A stretch of 50,689 bases of DNA. It comes from a virus. A program made the translations under genes and the position numbers. Position 1 is the first letter of the stretch. The number at the start of each line of letters is the position of its first letter. The notes below the pieces were generated by a model. That model was not told the DNA's origin. It did no database searches and was given only the letters and a program-made list of their open reading frames with translations. Positions 4,291 through 12,757 of the stretch are shown piece after piece. Location of the stretch: IMG/VR virus record IMGVR_UViG_3300033146_000748, positions 1-50,689 of that record. One strand, given 5' to 3'.

Positions 4291-4320
4291 ATAATAACAT
4301 ATACCTTTTCATTTTGTCAA
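4291..4320 (-). promoter_or_regulatory. sigma70-type promoter at the head of the tRNA island
   Basis: TTGACA (4320-4315), 18-nt spacer, TATTAT (4296-4291), about 20 nt before tRNA-Arg(ACG). Confidence 0.7.
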
Positions 4321-4342
4321 TATTTAATTTTCAAAGAACCAA

Positions 4343-4381
4343 AAAAAAGACCACTTAATTTTTATTTTAAGTGGTCTTTTT
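4343..4381 (-). terminator. bidirectional intrinsic terminator
   Basis: AAAAGACCACTTAA and TTAAGTGGTCTTTT form a 14-bp stem with an A/T loop and T-tracts on either strand. It ends the short late unit of the 37-codon ORF. Confidence 0.85.
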
Positions 4382-4414
4382 GTAAAACTTTAGTATTATT
4401 TACTACTTAGACCA

Positions 4415-4528
4415 CTATCCACACTCCTGATAAATACCGTTATTTGAATGGCGCAATACGAGACACGCTGGTATTGTAACCGTATCATTAAATAACCAAT
4501 ATTTTATTGTGGATTGTTGTCTGTTCAT
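4415..4528 (-). CDS. 37-residue ORF of a very short late unit
   Basis: ATG at 4528 begins MNRQQSTIKYWLFND..., ending ...GIYQECG with TAG at 4415. A GGTAGAGAAA stretch precedes the start. A late promoter lies about 33 nt upstream (4561-4568) and a strong terminator about 35 nt after the stop, so the unit appears purpose-built for this small product. It has two cysteines and no recognised motif. An RNA function for the same unit is possible. Confidence 0.5.
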   Translation of the reverse strand: MNRQQSTIKYWLFNDTVTIPACLVLRHSNNGIYQECG

Positions 4529-4560
4529 TTTCTCTACCAATTTTTTATTTTTGTTATATG

Positions 4561-4568
4561 TATTTATA
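4561..4568 (-). promoter_or_regulatory. T4-type late promoter
   Basis: TATAAATA on the minus strand, the exact -10-like element used by gp55-type late sigma factors, positioned before the 37-codon ORF. Confidence 0.65.
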
Positions 4569-4571
4569 AAA

Positions 4572-4644
4572 AAAAGTCAATAATTTCCGAAAAAAATTAA
4601 ATATTTTGTATTTTTTTCGTAATACCTTGAAATTATTGACTTTT
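4572..4644 (-). terminator. long bidirectional terminator hairpin after clpB-like gene
   Basis: Perfect 16-bp arms (AAAAGTCAATAATTTC at 4572-4587 with its complement at 4629-4644) enclose a second perfect 9-bp stem (CGAAAAAAA/TTTTTTTCG). It follows the clpB-like stop codon by 7 bp. Confidence 0.8.
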
Positions 4645-4651
4645 ATTATGG

Positions 4652-6850
4652 TTATTCTGTTACATTAACGGTCAATTCATCATCATTAACATCAACAATA
4701 AGAGTTTGACCTTCATTTACTTCACCACTCAAAAGAGATTTACCAATAACAGTTTCAAGTTTATGAGTAAGAAACCGTTTAAGTGGACGAGCACCATATA
4801 CAGGGTCATATGCTTTATTGACCACATACATTTTAGCTTCTTCTGTAATATCAAGACCAATATTCTTTTCTTCCAATCGTTGTTTAATTTCATTCAAACT
4901 CAAAACAACAATTTCTTTTGTTTCATCCTTACTAAGAGGTTTGAAAAGAATAGTATCATCAACCCGATTTAGAAATTCTGGACGAAACTTAGATTTCAAA
5001 TCACTCATAACATGGTCACGAGCTACAGGAGTAATTTGACCATCAGAACCAATACCTGTCAAAAGATGTTGTGAACCAATATTACTAGTCATAATAATTA
5101 CAGTATTTTTGAAATTAACAGTTCTTCCATGTCCATCAGTAATTCTGCCATCATCCAAGATTTGAAGAAATACATTGAACACATCAGGATGAGCTTTTTC
5201 AATTTCATCAAACAAAACAACTGAAAATGGTTTTCTACGAACTGCTTCTGTTAATTGACCACCTTCCTCAAATCCAACATATCCTGGAGGAGCACCAATC
5301 AAACGAGATACAGAATGTTTTTCCATATATTCACTCATATCAATACGAATGATATTTTGTTCTGTGGCAAACATTGATTCAGCTAATGCTTTTGCCAACT
5401 CCGTTTTACCAACACCAGTAGGTCCAAGGAAGATAAAAGAACCAATTGGTTTACTTGGGTCTTTAATTCCACTACGAGAACGAATCATAGCATCAGATAT
5501 CAAAGTTACAGCTTCATCTTGACCAATCAATCGTTTATGAAGTTCAACATCCAAATTAAGAATTTTTTCAGATTCACTTTTGGTCATATTATCAACTGGA
5601 ATACCCGTCCAACGAGAAACAACCGAAGCAACATCATCAGAACCAATTGAATCACGAAGCATTGCCCCACCATTAAGACTTTCAAGGTCATCTTCCAATT
5701 CTTTCAAATCAATTTCCATTTTAGGAATAATACCGTATTGAAGTTCACCAGCTCTTTCAAGAACACCATTTCTCTCACAGATTTCCAATTCATATTTGGC
5801 TTTTTCAATCAACTTACGAAGACGATTTACACCATCAATTAGAGATTTCTCATTTTCCCATTGTGAAGAAAGAACAGCTTCTTCTTCCCTAAGTTTTTCT
5901 AATTCTTGAACAATAACAGCTCTACGATCACGAGAATTTCTATCAACTTCAGCTTTAAGAGCAGCTTCTTCAATTTCAAGTTGACGAATTTTACGAATAA
6001 TATCATCAAGTTCGGCTGGAAGACTATCAAGTTCAGTTCTAACCAAAGAACAAGCCTCATCCACCAAATCAATTGCTTTATCTGGTAGAAAACGGTCAGA
6101 AATATAACGATGTGACAATTTAGCAGCAGAAACTAATGCTGTATCATGAACTGTAACACCATGATATACTTCATAAGTTTGTTTCAATCCCCGTAAAATA
6201 CTAATTGTATCTTCTACAGAAGGTTGATCAACAATAATAGTTTGAAACCGTCTTTCAAGTGCGGCATCTTTTTCAACATTTTCACGATATTCATCAAGGG
6301 TAGTAGCACCAATACAACGAAGAACACCACGAGCCAACAATGGTTTCAACATATTACCTACATCAACCCCATTTGAAGAACCCATACCAACCATATTATG
6401 GATTTCATCAATGAACAACATGATTTGACCATCTTTTTCCTGAACATAATCAAGAATGAACTTTACACGTTCTTCCAGTTCACCTTGCATTTTAGTTCCT
6501 GCCATCAATGAACCCATATCCAAAGAATAGATTACTTTTTCTTTCAAGGAATCAGGAACATCACCATCAAGGATTCGTTGTGCCAAACCCTCAACAACAG
6601 CAGTTTTACCAACTCCTGGTTCACCAATTAGAATTGGATTATTTTTTGTTTTACGAGATAAAATTTGAATCATTCGTCTAATTTCTTGTTCCCGTCCAAT
6701 TACAGGGTCAAGTTCATTTTGACGAGCTTCTTCAACTAAATCACGACCAAATTTTAGTAATTCGTCATTAATTAGTTTGTCATCAACAACTTCGGTAACT
6801 TCTGGTTGATAATTAACATCAAATGATGCTTGATTTGTACTCCAAACCAT
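4652..6850 (-). CDS. clpB: ClpB-like AAA+ disaggregase without N-domain
   Basis: A hexameric ATP-driven unfoldase that extracts proteins from aggregates. Two AAA+ modules are visible: Walker A GEPGVGKT (residues 76-83) with Walker B LFIDEIH near 146-151, and GPTGVGKT (476-483) with LFDEIEKAH near 546-554. An arginine-finger-type FRPEFLNR stretch follows the second. The middle coiled-coil (about 275-400), with ERAGELQYG, is of ClpB type. No ClpP-binding IGF/L loop is evident. At 732 residues it lacks the roughly 150-residue N-terminal substrate domain of bacterial ClpB (about 860). The own promoter at 6883-6911 and terminator make it a single-gene unit; a J-domain-like gene lies upstream. Confidence 0.92.
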   Translation of the reverse strand: MVWSTNQASFDVNYQPEVTEVVDDKLINDELLKFGRDLVEEARQNELDPVIGREQEIRRMIQILSRKTKNNPILIGEPGVGKTAVVEGLAQRILDGDVPDSLKEKVIYSLDMGSLMAGTKMQGELEERVKFILDYVQEKDGQIMLFIDEIHNMVGMGSSNGVDVGNMLKPLLARGVLRCIGATTLDEYRENVEKDAALERRFQTIIVDQPSVEDTISILRGLKQTYEVYHGVTVHDTALVSAAKLSHRYISDRFLPDKAIDLVDEACSLVRTELDSLPAELDDIIRKIRQLEIEEAALKAEVDRNSRDRRAVIVQELEKLREEEAVLSSQWENEKSLIDGVNRLRKLIEKAKYELEICERNGVLERAGELQYGIIPKMEIDLKELEDDLESLNGGAMLRDSIGSDDVASVVSRWTGIPVDNMTKSESEKILNLDVELHKRLIGQDEAVTLISDAMIRSRSGIKDPSKPIGSFIFLGPTGVGKTELAKALAESMFATEQNIIRIDMSEYMEKHSVSRLIGAPPGYVGFEEGGQLTEAVRRKPFSVVLFDEIEKAHPDVFNVFLQILDDGRITDGHGRTVNFKNTVIIMTSNIGSQHLLTGIGSDGQITPVARDHVMSDLKSKFRPEFLNRVDDTILFKPLSKDETKEIVVLSLNEIKQRLEEKNIGLDITEEAKMYVVNKAYDPVYGARPLKRFLTHKLETVIGKSLLSGEVNEGQTLIVDVNDDELTVNVTE

Positions 6851-6882
6851 ATTATATATCCTTTCTTTTTGAGTTCAGGTGT

Positions 6883-6911
6883 ATAGTAACAGATAGATTT
6901 TATATTGTCAA
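6883..6911 (-). promoter_or_regulatory. sigma70-type promoter of the clpB-like gene
   Basis: TTGACA (6911-6906), 17-nt spacer, TACTAT (6888-6883), ending about 33 nt before the ATG. Confidence 0.85.
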
Positions 6912-6914
6912 CAA

Positions 6915-7130
6915 TTATTTTAAGATACGTTTTTCTTTGGATAGGTTTTTTGATATTTGATTGCAGATGAAACATTTATATTTTTTATCGTGCATTATAA
7001 TTGTAAAATTAGTTGCAGATAACATAATAACATGAGATTTTAATTCAGGATAATCATTACATATTAAAATAGTCTCATCTATATTTTTTATATTAGGTCT
7101 TATATGAATACAATCATTTATTTTTTTCAT
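6915..7130 (-). CDS. 71-residue protein with one CxxC
   Basis: The start overlaps the end of the upstream gene by 17 bp, indicating translational coupling. The product is basic at its C-terminus (KNLSKEKRILK) and carries CFIC near residues 53-56. No family recognised. Its stop codon sits just before the clpB-like promoter, which fits a real gene boundary. Confidence 0.6.
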   Translation of the reverse strand: MKKINDCIHIRPNIKNIDETILICNDYPELKSHVIMLSATNFTIIMHDKKYKCFICNQISKNLSKEKRILK

Positions 7131-7419
7131 TTATGGCTTTACCAACCTCAATAAAATTAAGTCTTGATAATTTTCCACTTTCAATATGAGGGGAAAGTAA
7201 TTCTCTAATTGTTTTAAGATTTTTCTTACCAATTATATTACTATATTCTTTTTTAATTTTGGATAATGTAACAGGAAACATTTGCCCCCTACGAGTTCCA
7301 GAATGGTCAATAAAAGATAAATGAATCCACCTGATTTCTGGTTCATCACCAAAATTAATATAAGTGTCATCATTCAACATAACAACATCATAACCACTTT
7401 CTGACCGCATCCATTCCAT
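7114..7419 (-). CDS. 101-residue protein, unknown
   Basis: Starts MEWMRSESGYDVV with GGAGAA before the ATG and a late promoter TATAAATA 17 nt upstream. The first 40 residues look like a beta-rich fold (YDVVMLNDDTYINFGDEPEIRWIHLSF), the rest is helical and basic. No family recognised. Confidence 0.7.
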   Translation of the reverse strand: MEWMRSESGYDVVMLNDDTYINFGDEPEIRWIHLSFIDHSGTRRGQMFPVTLSKIKKEYSNIIGKKNLKTIRELLSPHIESGKLSRLNFIEVGKAINEKNK

Positions 7420-7435
7420 TATATTCTCCTAATAC

Positions 7436-7443
7436 TATTTATA
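7436..7443 (-). promoter_or_regulatory. T4-type late promoter
   Basis: Exact TATAAATA overlapping the stop codon of the J-domain-like gene, 17 nt before the ATG at 7419. Confidence 0.6.
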
Positions 7444-7723
7444 CTTCCCAATAAGTTTCCCAATATGTTCTTCTATTAACATTTTGTCTAAATCCAGTAT
7501 CCCAAACATTATCAGACTGAATTGAAATCCTTACATTAGAACGAACACTTTCATGTTCATTTTCTGTTCCACCAACCAACCCCCATCTAACAGCAAGATT
7601 CCACAAAGCTCTACTGTTACCACGATTTAACATGATATCATTCATTTTTTCGGATGGATTTGTAATATTTGGATTAGAATCAGGATGAACCATCTTCACC
7701 AATTCTCTAAATGTAAGTTCCAT
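7439..7723 (-). CDS. small J-domain-like protein (HPD motif)
   Basis: The 94-residue product begins MELTFRELVKMVHPDSNPNI, followed by NPSEKMNDIMLNR. Helix II ending in HPD and a following helix III are the core of DnaJ-type J-domains, whose HPD triggers Hsp70 ATP hydrolysis. Helix I and any substrate-binding region are missing, and the C-terminus is polar and aromatic. It has its own promoter (7750-7778) and AAGGAAA site. A partnership with the nearby ClpB-like protein and host DnaK is inferred from position only. Confidence 0.6.
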   Translation of the reverse strand: MELTFRELVKMVHPDSNPNITNPSEKMNDIMLNRGNSRALWNLAVRWGLVGGTENEHESVRSNVRISIQSDNVWDTGFRQNVNRRTYWETYWEV

Positions 7724-7749
7724 AACATTTTCCTTTCTGTTATAGATAC

Positions 7750-7778
7750 ATATTACATCAGAAATAAAAACCTGTCAA
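7750..7778 (-). promoter_or_regulatory. sigma70-type promoter
   Basis: TTGACA (7778-7773), 17-nt spacer, TAATAT (7755-7750), directly before the J-domain-like gene. Confidence 0.85.
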
Positions 7779-7781
7779 GAA

Positions 7782-8627
7782 TTATTCAATAAATGATTTT
7801 ATACGTTTAGCCACATTTACAACATTAGATTCAGGTAAGTATTTATCTAAATTTTCATATACTTGATGAATTAATCCATAATTAATATTATCATAACAAT
7901 TTAATAAGTATTCAATATCAAAAGGTTTTGTTACAACCAAATCTTGAAATACAGAATAATACCATTTATGTTCTTCTGGCAATAATGGAACGATACCTTT
8001 TTCTAATAATCTAAAAACCTCAGATGGGAAATGTCCAGTTTTGTATTGATGATCAGTTCCCAATATCATAGACATTTTCATTTTAGGAATATGATCTTTT
8101 CCACCTTTAATTATATCAACACCCATATCAGAGATTTTACTTCTAATATGATTACTTATTTTATTATTAGAATATACTACAGAAAACTCCCCTGTTTCAG
8201 CAAGAGGCTGATAATATTTTTTGAAAGTTGGTAACAAACCTTTAAGGGGCAAGACACAACCAAAATCAATTGGTCGTGTCTCATCAAAATCCCACTCAAT
8301 ATTAGATGGTATTTTACCCCAATTTGGTTGATATGAAAAGAACATTCTATCATTAAGATAAGATTCCCATAAGAAAACCCCAGGTCTTAATAAAAATGTT
8401 ATTTCTTCAACTGTCATTTTCTGATATTCGTCAAAAATGATCAAAGGAACATTTTTATCAATACAATATTCTATACATTTTGTTTGGTTATAAAAATCTA
8501 CTTCATCTTGAGTATTAACCCATTGAAGGAATATTCCATTTGGTTCATCACTGATATCAACCACATCACAGATTTTATTCAATTCTGAAACCAATAACGA
8601 ATCAGTATTATTAACAGTTATTTTCAT
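7782..8627 (-). CDS. putative GT-B-like glycosyltransferase
   Basis: A 281-residue protein. The C-terminal half contains TGHFPSEVFRLLEKGIVPLLPEEHKWYYSVFQDLVV, which resembles the donor-binding region of GT-B glycosyltransferases (an acidic residue in a gain-of-site helix, then G-I-V-P and a surface His/Tyr). The N-terminal half alternates strands and helices. No full signature is present, so the assignment is tentative. It lies in an otherwise early-gene region. Possible roles are DNA or surface glycosylation. Confidence 0.4.
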   Translation of the reverse strand: MKITVNNTDSLLVSELNKICDVVDISDEPNGIFLQWVNTQDEVDFYNQTKCIEYCIDKNVPLIIFDEYQKMTVEEITFLLRPGVFLWESYLNDRMFFSYQPNWGKIPSNIEWDFDETRPIDFGCVLPLKGLLPTFKKYYQPLAETGEFSVVYSNNKISNHIRSKISDMGVDIIKGGKDHIPKMKMSMILGTDHQYKTGHFPSEVFRLLEKGIVPLLPEEHKWYYSVFQDLVVTKPFDIEYLLNCYDNINYGLIHQVYENLDKYLPESNVVNVAKRIKSFIE

Positions 8628-8639
8628 ATCAAATCCAAT

Positions 8640-8984
8640 TTATTTTTCTTTTTTCTTTTTAATTTGAGATTTACCTGTATGAGTTTTAACAATGTGCATT
8701 TTCAAAGCATGATAATTCTCATAATTAGTTGCTTCACACCAAGGACAAACCAATTTTTCTTCAACAACAACTTTCTCTTCACCTCTCAAAGAATCAATAA
8801 CCTTCGGTGTAATGGCATGAATTTCTTCTCTAGTTTCAAAGTTATTAACTCTAAATCCTTCTGCTTCATTACCAACTTCTTTCATAAGAAATCCCATTGC
8901 ATCTTCTTTCGATTCTGCCAATAGATATAATTTCCAAGTTGCTTGATTTGTCTCATAACTTATAACAAATGTCTGTAGTTTCAC
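8640..8984 (-). CDS. C2H2 zinc-finger protein
   Basis: The 114-residue product has an N-terminal beta-alpha domain (FVISYETNQATWKLYLLAES) and a C-terminal C2H2 finger: CPWC near residues 78-81 followed by H-x3-6-H in ALKMHIVKTH. The tail is very basic (KSQIKKKKEK). DNA binding is likely from the finger and tail, but the target is unknown. Its start overlaps the stop of the following gene in an operon that runs down from the recombinase gene. Confidence 0.7.
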   Translation of the reverse strand: MKLQTFVISYETNQATWKLYLLAESKEDAMGFLMKEVGNEAEGFRVNNFETREEIHAITPKVIDSLRGEEKVVVEEKLVCPWCEATNYENYHALKMHIVKTHTGKSQIKKKKEK

Positions 8985-9220
8985 TATTTTTTCTCCTGTA
9001 TTGAATTTTTAAGAACACTAAACTTTACTGTATATGACATTTGACCTTTTGCTGGATCAACTGAAACAACTTCATACCAAGATATATCATCCCCTACAGC
9101 TTTCTGTTCTTTTTGTTCGGTCATAGAAAGACCTGTTAAAAACTTATCACCAACTTCAACATCATTAACATCTATTAAATTTTCATAACACTTTATAGAC
9201 ATGAAATCTCTAATTTCCAT
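8984..9220 (-). CDS. 78-residue protein, unknown
   Basis: ATG 9220 (MEIRDFMSIK...) is preferred over an in-frame TTG six bases upstream. The sequence VEVGDKFLTG...YEVVSVDPAKGQMSYTVKFSV suggests a small beta-barrel fold. It overlaps both neighbours by a few bases. No family recognised. Confidence 0.65.
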   Translation of the reverse strand: MEIRDFMSIKCYENLIDVNDVEVGDKFLTGLSMTEQKEQKAVGDDISWYEVVSVDPAKGQMSYTVKFSVLKNSIQEKK

Positions 9221-9404
9221 TCCCAACCAACCTTTCTAATTTTATTATTACTCTATCAAACTTAATATCCATTTTTTTAACAAAATCATTATATTCATCA
9301 ACAAGAAGATATAATTCATCTAATACTACTTGTTGTTCCTGTTTCATTTCTTCTTGTTTCAATAAGATTAATCTTTGGACTAAATTGTTTATATTATGAT
9401 TCAT
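9210..9404 (-). CDS. 64-residue coiled-coil protein, unknown
   Basis: Almost entirely helical with heptad-like leucines (LVQRLILLKQEEMKQEQ...LDELYLLVDEY). It overlaps the downstream gene by 11 bp and follows the uvsX stop closely. No family recognised. Confidence 0.6.
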   Translation of the reverse strand: MNHNINNLVQRLILLKQEEMKQEQQVVLDELYLLVDEYNDFVKKMDIKFDRVIIKLERLVGNGN

Positions 9405-9429
9405 TATACTACCTCAGACCATTACAGTC

Positions 9430-10512
9430 TTATATTGCCTCCTCAACTTCCTCAACAATCATTTTTTCCAATATCTTATTTGGTGAAGAATACCCACTTG
9501 TTGTCAAGGTTTTTTCAATTTCATCAAGTAATGGTTTATAATCAATTTTCTTTAATTCATCATAAAACTTTAACTCACCCTGAACTTTTAGATTTAGTAT
9601 TTTACAATCATACCAAGAACCACCTTTTTCAATTAAACCCATATCAGTGGCAATATCAACAATACCTGCTAATTTATTAACACCTTCTTTGTAATTAATT
9701 TCAAACTTTGCTTCTTGGAATGGGGGATAAAATCTATTCTTTAGAGTGGCAGCCTTAATCTCTGTTCCGATTACTTGACCCCTTTGAGCGGCTGTTTTTG
9801 CTAATGGATTTGCATATAATTTACTTTTTTTCAATGTTATAAGATAATCAGCAGCTAATTTTGGATATTTACCACCACCAATTTGGTCTGGTTCACCATA
9901 ACCTGTGGGATTACCATAATAATGTCCTGCTGAAAATGCTATACTATTTTGCATTTTAACAATACCAACAATCATTTTCATTATTCTTTTAATCTTCTTT
10001 TGTAAACCACCTTGATCTGCCTTGACATCACCTTTTATACCATCATCAACCATCTTCTTGGATTCAAGAGCACCAATAGAATCTATAACAATGGCAAGTT
10101 TTGTCCAACCTTCTTCAATGATTTTGGATAGTTCAACCATAATATCTTCTACCCAAGGTGTATTAATAACCATTGCTTTTGTTGGATCAATTCCCCATCT
10201 TGTTACAAAATCACCTGTCCATGCACCCTCAGCATCAATAATAATTGGAGTATAACCAAGTTTTTGTGCTGCTGCCAAGTTAAGACACATGAATGAGGAT
10301 TTACCACTTGCTTCAGGTCCAACAATTAATGTGTGAGTTTTTTCTGCAACACCTTTATACAAAGAACCTGATAAAATCCGATTTAGATCATGTGTTGGAG
10401 TATATAACCATTCATTAATTTTTGATACTTCACTTTCACTCAAAACCATCATTCTTGAACCTTTTGATGCTTTTGCTAATTTTTCTTGTATTTCTTCAAA
10501 TGTAGTTGCCAT
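9430..10512 (-). CDS. uvsX: UvsX/RecA-type strand-exchange recombinase
   Basis: The 360-residue product carries Walker A GPEASGKS (residues 65-72), Walker B LAIVIDSIGALESKK (about 139-152) and RecA-like GGGKYPKLAADYLITLKKS. It forms filaments on single-stranded DNA and drives strand invasion for recombination-dependent replication, working with the gp46/gp47 nuclease also in this window. Its length is close to T4 UvsX. A near-consensus promoter lies just upstream, so it can be expressed early with the small genes that follow. Confidence 0.95.
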   Translation of the reverse strand: MATTFEEIQEKLAKASKGSRMMVLSESEVSKINEWLYTPTHDLNRILSGSLYKGVAEKTHTLIVGPEASGKSSFMCLNLAAAQKLGYTPIIIDAEGAWTGDFVTRWGIDPTKAMVINTPWVEDIMVELSKIIEEGWTKLAIVIDSIGALESKKMVDDGIKGDVKADQGGLQKKIKRIMKMIVGIVKMQNSIAFSAGHYYGNPTGYGEPDQIGGGKYPKLAADYLITLKKSKLYANPLAKTAAQRGQVIGTEIKAATLKNRFYPPFQEAKFEINYKEGVNKLAGIVDIATDMGLIEKGGSWYDCKILNLKVQGELKFYDELKKIDYKPLLDEIEKTLTTSGYSSPNKILEKMIVEEVEEAI

Positions 10513-10535
10513 TTATAAACCTCAGTTTTTTATAT

Positions 10536-10564
10536 ATTATAACAAAATATACCACATATGTAAA
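10536..10564 (-). promoter_or_regulatory. sigma70-type promoter of uvsX
   Basis: TTTACA (10564-10559), 17-nt spacer, perfect TATAAT (10541-10536), about 24 nt before the uvsX ATG. Confidence 0.85.
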
Positions 10565-11167
10565 TCAATCATTTGCCATTAATCTACATTGTTCATCAAA
10601 TCTTTTTACTTCCAATTCACGATCATATCCAATGAAACTATAAGAACAACCATGTGTATAATAATCTAATTGATCTGCATACTTATCTTCAAATGGCGAC
10701 CAATAAATAATATGTTCAAATGAAAAATCATCAGCATATTCTGGTTGTTTTCCCTCAATCCAATATGGGGTAATTTTGAACTTTTTGAACCCGTCACCAT
10801 AATTAACAGGAGATGAATCAATCAATTTGAACTCAACCTCTTCAACACGATCTTCTTCTAAATATTTCTTAAACTCTCTTACTTTATGGATTAATTGATG
10901 GTTAATCATATTAGATTCCAATGCAAACTTACCATGTTCAATTAATTTAAGACCCAAATCAATTGCACTTTCACCTCTAATCCAAGTGGTTATGTTTATA
11001 TTCCCATCATCACCTTTAATGTTTAAGAATACATCCCTATCTTCATATGATCTCTCATGATTCAATCCTTTAATCTCAAATGTCAACTTACTATCATCAG
11101 ATAAACATGAAGGATATGGTATTTCTACAAATGATGATCCACTTTCTTTATCTTGGACTGTTTTCAT
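10565..11167 (-). CDS. 200-residue protein, unknown
   Basis: ATG 11167 is chosen because GGAGGG stands seven bases ahead; an upstream in-frame TTG overlaps that site. The sequence is acidic and beta-rich with charged turns (DRDVFLNIKGDDGNINITTWIRGE) and a helical middle. No catalytic motif or family was recognised. It overlaps the end of the preceding gene and is part of the 18.6-10.6 kb replication operon. Confidence 0.75.
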   Translation of the reverse strand: MKTVQDKESGSSFVEIPYPSCLSDDSKLTFEIKGLNHERSYEDRDVFLNIKGDDGNINITTWIRGESAIDLGLKLIEHGKFALESNMINHQLIHKVREFKKYLEEDRVEEVEFKLIDSSPVNYGDGFKKFKITPYWIEGKQPEYADDFSFEHIIYWSPFEDKYADQLDYYTHGCSYSFIGYDRELEVKRFDEQCRLMAND

Positions 11168-11583
11168 TTTGCCCTCCAAATAAAAATCTCATTATCTTCT
11201 TCATCAAAAGTTGTTCCAATCAACACATGACCAGTTTGAATCAATTTATCATCATCTTTATTTGTTTTTGACATAACCAATTTATCTAAATCCTGTTCCA
11301 TTTTAATCTCCTTATTTTTCTCTTTTTCCCACGCACATTGAGCATAATGGGCAATCTTCATAAAATCCAACAACTGTTGTCCTGATCGTTGTTGTGAACC
11401 ATATCGTTTTGCATATCTGGTCAAATGATTTACACAATCTTCAACCGAATAATCGGTAATCTCATCTTCACCTACATCACCATATTGTGGAACAGTATAA
11501 TCTCTTAAATGATCCAATACAAAATTGGAAAACTCCATCCACTGTAATTCCCTTTGGGATATATTATCAATATCTCTTTTCAT
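11164..11583 (-). CDS. 139-residue protein, unknown
   Basis: An N-terminal helical domain (LQWMEFSNFVLDHLRDYTVPQYG ... YSVEDCVNHLTRYAKRYG) followed by a helix with QQLLDFMKIAHYAQCAWEKEK. This arrangement recalls small phage proteins with a nucleotide-metabolism context, but I cannot assign a family. It overlaps the neighbours by 4 bp at each end (ATGA-type), showing coupling. Confidence 0.7.
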   Translation of the reverse strand: MKRDIDNISQRELQWMEFSNFVLDHLRDYTVPQYGDVGEDEITDYSVEDCVNHLTRYAKRYGSQQRSGQQLLDFMKIAHYAQCAWEKEKNKEIKMEQDLDKLVMSKTNKDDDKLIQTGHVLIGTTFDEEDNEIFIWRAK

Positions 11584-12089
11584 ATTACAAATAACTCTCC
11601 TTTTTCTTCAAATATATTAATATTTCTTGTTCCTATATAATCATTAAAATTACCAACTGCAAAATAATCATATACTGTAAACTTATTCCTAACACTATTT
11701 GGTGTTCCTACACATATTACATTTCCAATTCCACTTTTTTTAAACATTTCAATAAAACCTTTAATATCATATAGGAAAAATATTTCATCAACAAAAATTG
11801 TATCAATATCTCTACGATTAGATCTATAAAATATTGCATTACCGACACATATAGATCTTTTTTTATCAAATAAAAGTGTTGGATGGTTATAATACATATC
11901 ATTTAACTGATTCATGACATGAGTTTTCATCATACTATTAGGAACAACATACAAAGAATTATTTGTTTTTACATACAAATCAATCAATGCAGTTGTTTTA
12001 CCAGATTGTCGGGGGGCAATTATACATCTATATCCATTAATAGGTGTTAGAGCATTTAACCATTTATTTGATATCCGAATATCTAACAT
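11580..12089 (-). CDS. mini P-loop ATPase resembling a terminase/helicase core
   Basis: The 169-residue product contains Walker A APRQSGKT near residues 26-33, a VVPNSMMKTHVMNQL stretch like the adenine/helicase motif of terminases, and Walker B IDTIFVDEIFF near 95-105, then motif-III-like VICVGTPNS. The terminase large subunit also has a nuclease domain, absent here. It is therefore an isolated ATPase core, a possible DNA translocase or accessory packaging factor. It overlaps both neighbours. Confidence 0.6.
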   Translation of the reverse strand: MLDIRISNKWLNALTPINGYRCIIAPRQSGKTTALIDLYVKTNNSLYVVPNSMMKTHVMNQLNDMYYNHPTLLFDKKRSICVGNAIFYRSNRRDIDTIFVDEIFFLYDIKGFIEMFKKSGIGNVICVGTPNSVRNKFTVYDYFAVGNFNDYIGTRNINIFEEKGELFVI

Positions 12090-12264
12090 TATGATCCTCT
12101 ACTATTACCTCTTTTATCAAACCACATCTTGAACAATAAACATGACTTAATGTATAAGAACCATCCCTGTTAATATTTGGACGATTTTGTGTTGGTAAAA
12201 ACTCAACCCAATTATAACGATATGGTTTATAGTCATGACCAAACAATTTACATTTAACGGACAT
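12064..12264 (-). CDS. 66-residue zinc-binding protein (DUF1660-like)
   Basis: Begins MSVKCKLFGHDYK and carries CSRCG near residues 44-48. The C...GH...CxxC layout is typical of small phage zinc-ribbon proteins of the DUF1660 kind. It overlaps the preceding and following genes. Function unknown. Confidence 0.7.
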   Translation of the reverse strand: MSVKCKLFGHDYKPYRYNWVEFLPTQNRPNINRDGSYTLSHVYCSRCGLIKEVIVEDHNVRYSDIK

Positions 12265-12757
12265 ATGATTTACCTATCCTTTTTACCCAACTCTCAAAAA
12301 ATGGAGAATATGGACGATGACATATATAATTATCAAGTTGACGATTTAATTCTAACACCAACAATCTCAATTCTGTCTGTTGTTCATATATATCAGCACA
12401 CTTAGATTCATTCTCTAAATATTCAACATTCTTCATATTAAGGTTGAATTGTTTTAATACTTCAATAATCACCATCAATGATTCTGGTGGCAATTTAAGT
12501 TTAATATTGTCAGATTGTTGAGGAACTTCTGTAGCTTCATCTGATATTTCCATAAACTCCAAAGACTTTTCATCTTGTTCTTTAATTTCTTCAATTTCAT
12601 CATCAGTTAAATGAATATTGTGTAACCCACCACTAATATCATCGTCATATAAAGATAATTTTAAGTCATTCAACTCTTCATTAGTTAAAGGTTCAGAATC
12701 AAATGTCTTTTGAGTAACTTCCTCAATATATGGAATATTATTCTTCATCTCTGTCAT
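12254..12757 (-). CDS. acidic 167-residue protein, unknown
   Basis: Strongly acidic N-terminal two-thirds (DDISGGLHNIHLTDDEIEEIKEQDEK), then two helices (LMVIIEVLKQFNLNMKNVEYLENE, RLLVLELNRQLDNYICHRP). Acidic segments of this kind can mimic DNA or bind basic partners, but nothing specific was recognised. Short overlaps to both neighbours. Confidence 0.65.
   Translation of the reverse strand: MTEMKNNIPYIEEVTQKTFDSEPLTNEELNDLKLSLYDDDISGGLHNIHLTDDEIEEIKEQDEKSLEFMEISDEATEVPQQSDNIKLKLPPESLMVIIEVLKQFNLNMKNVEYLENESKCADIYEQQTELRLLVLELNRQLDNYICHRPYSPFFESWVKRIGKSYVR

Noticed and set aside
6772-6975. A 67-codon minus-strand ORF overlapping the clpB-like start
   Set aside because: It spans the promoter of the clpB-like gene and the start codon in another frame and has no ribosome-binding site.
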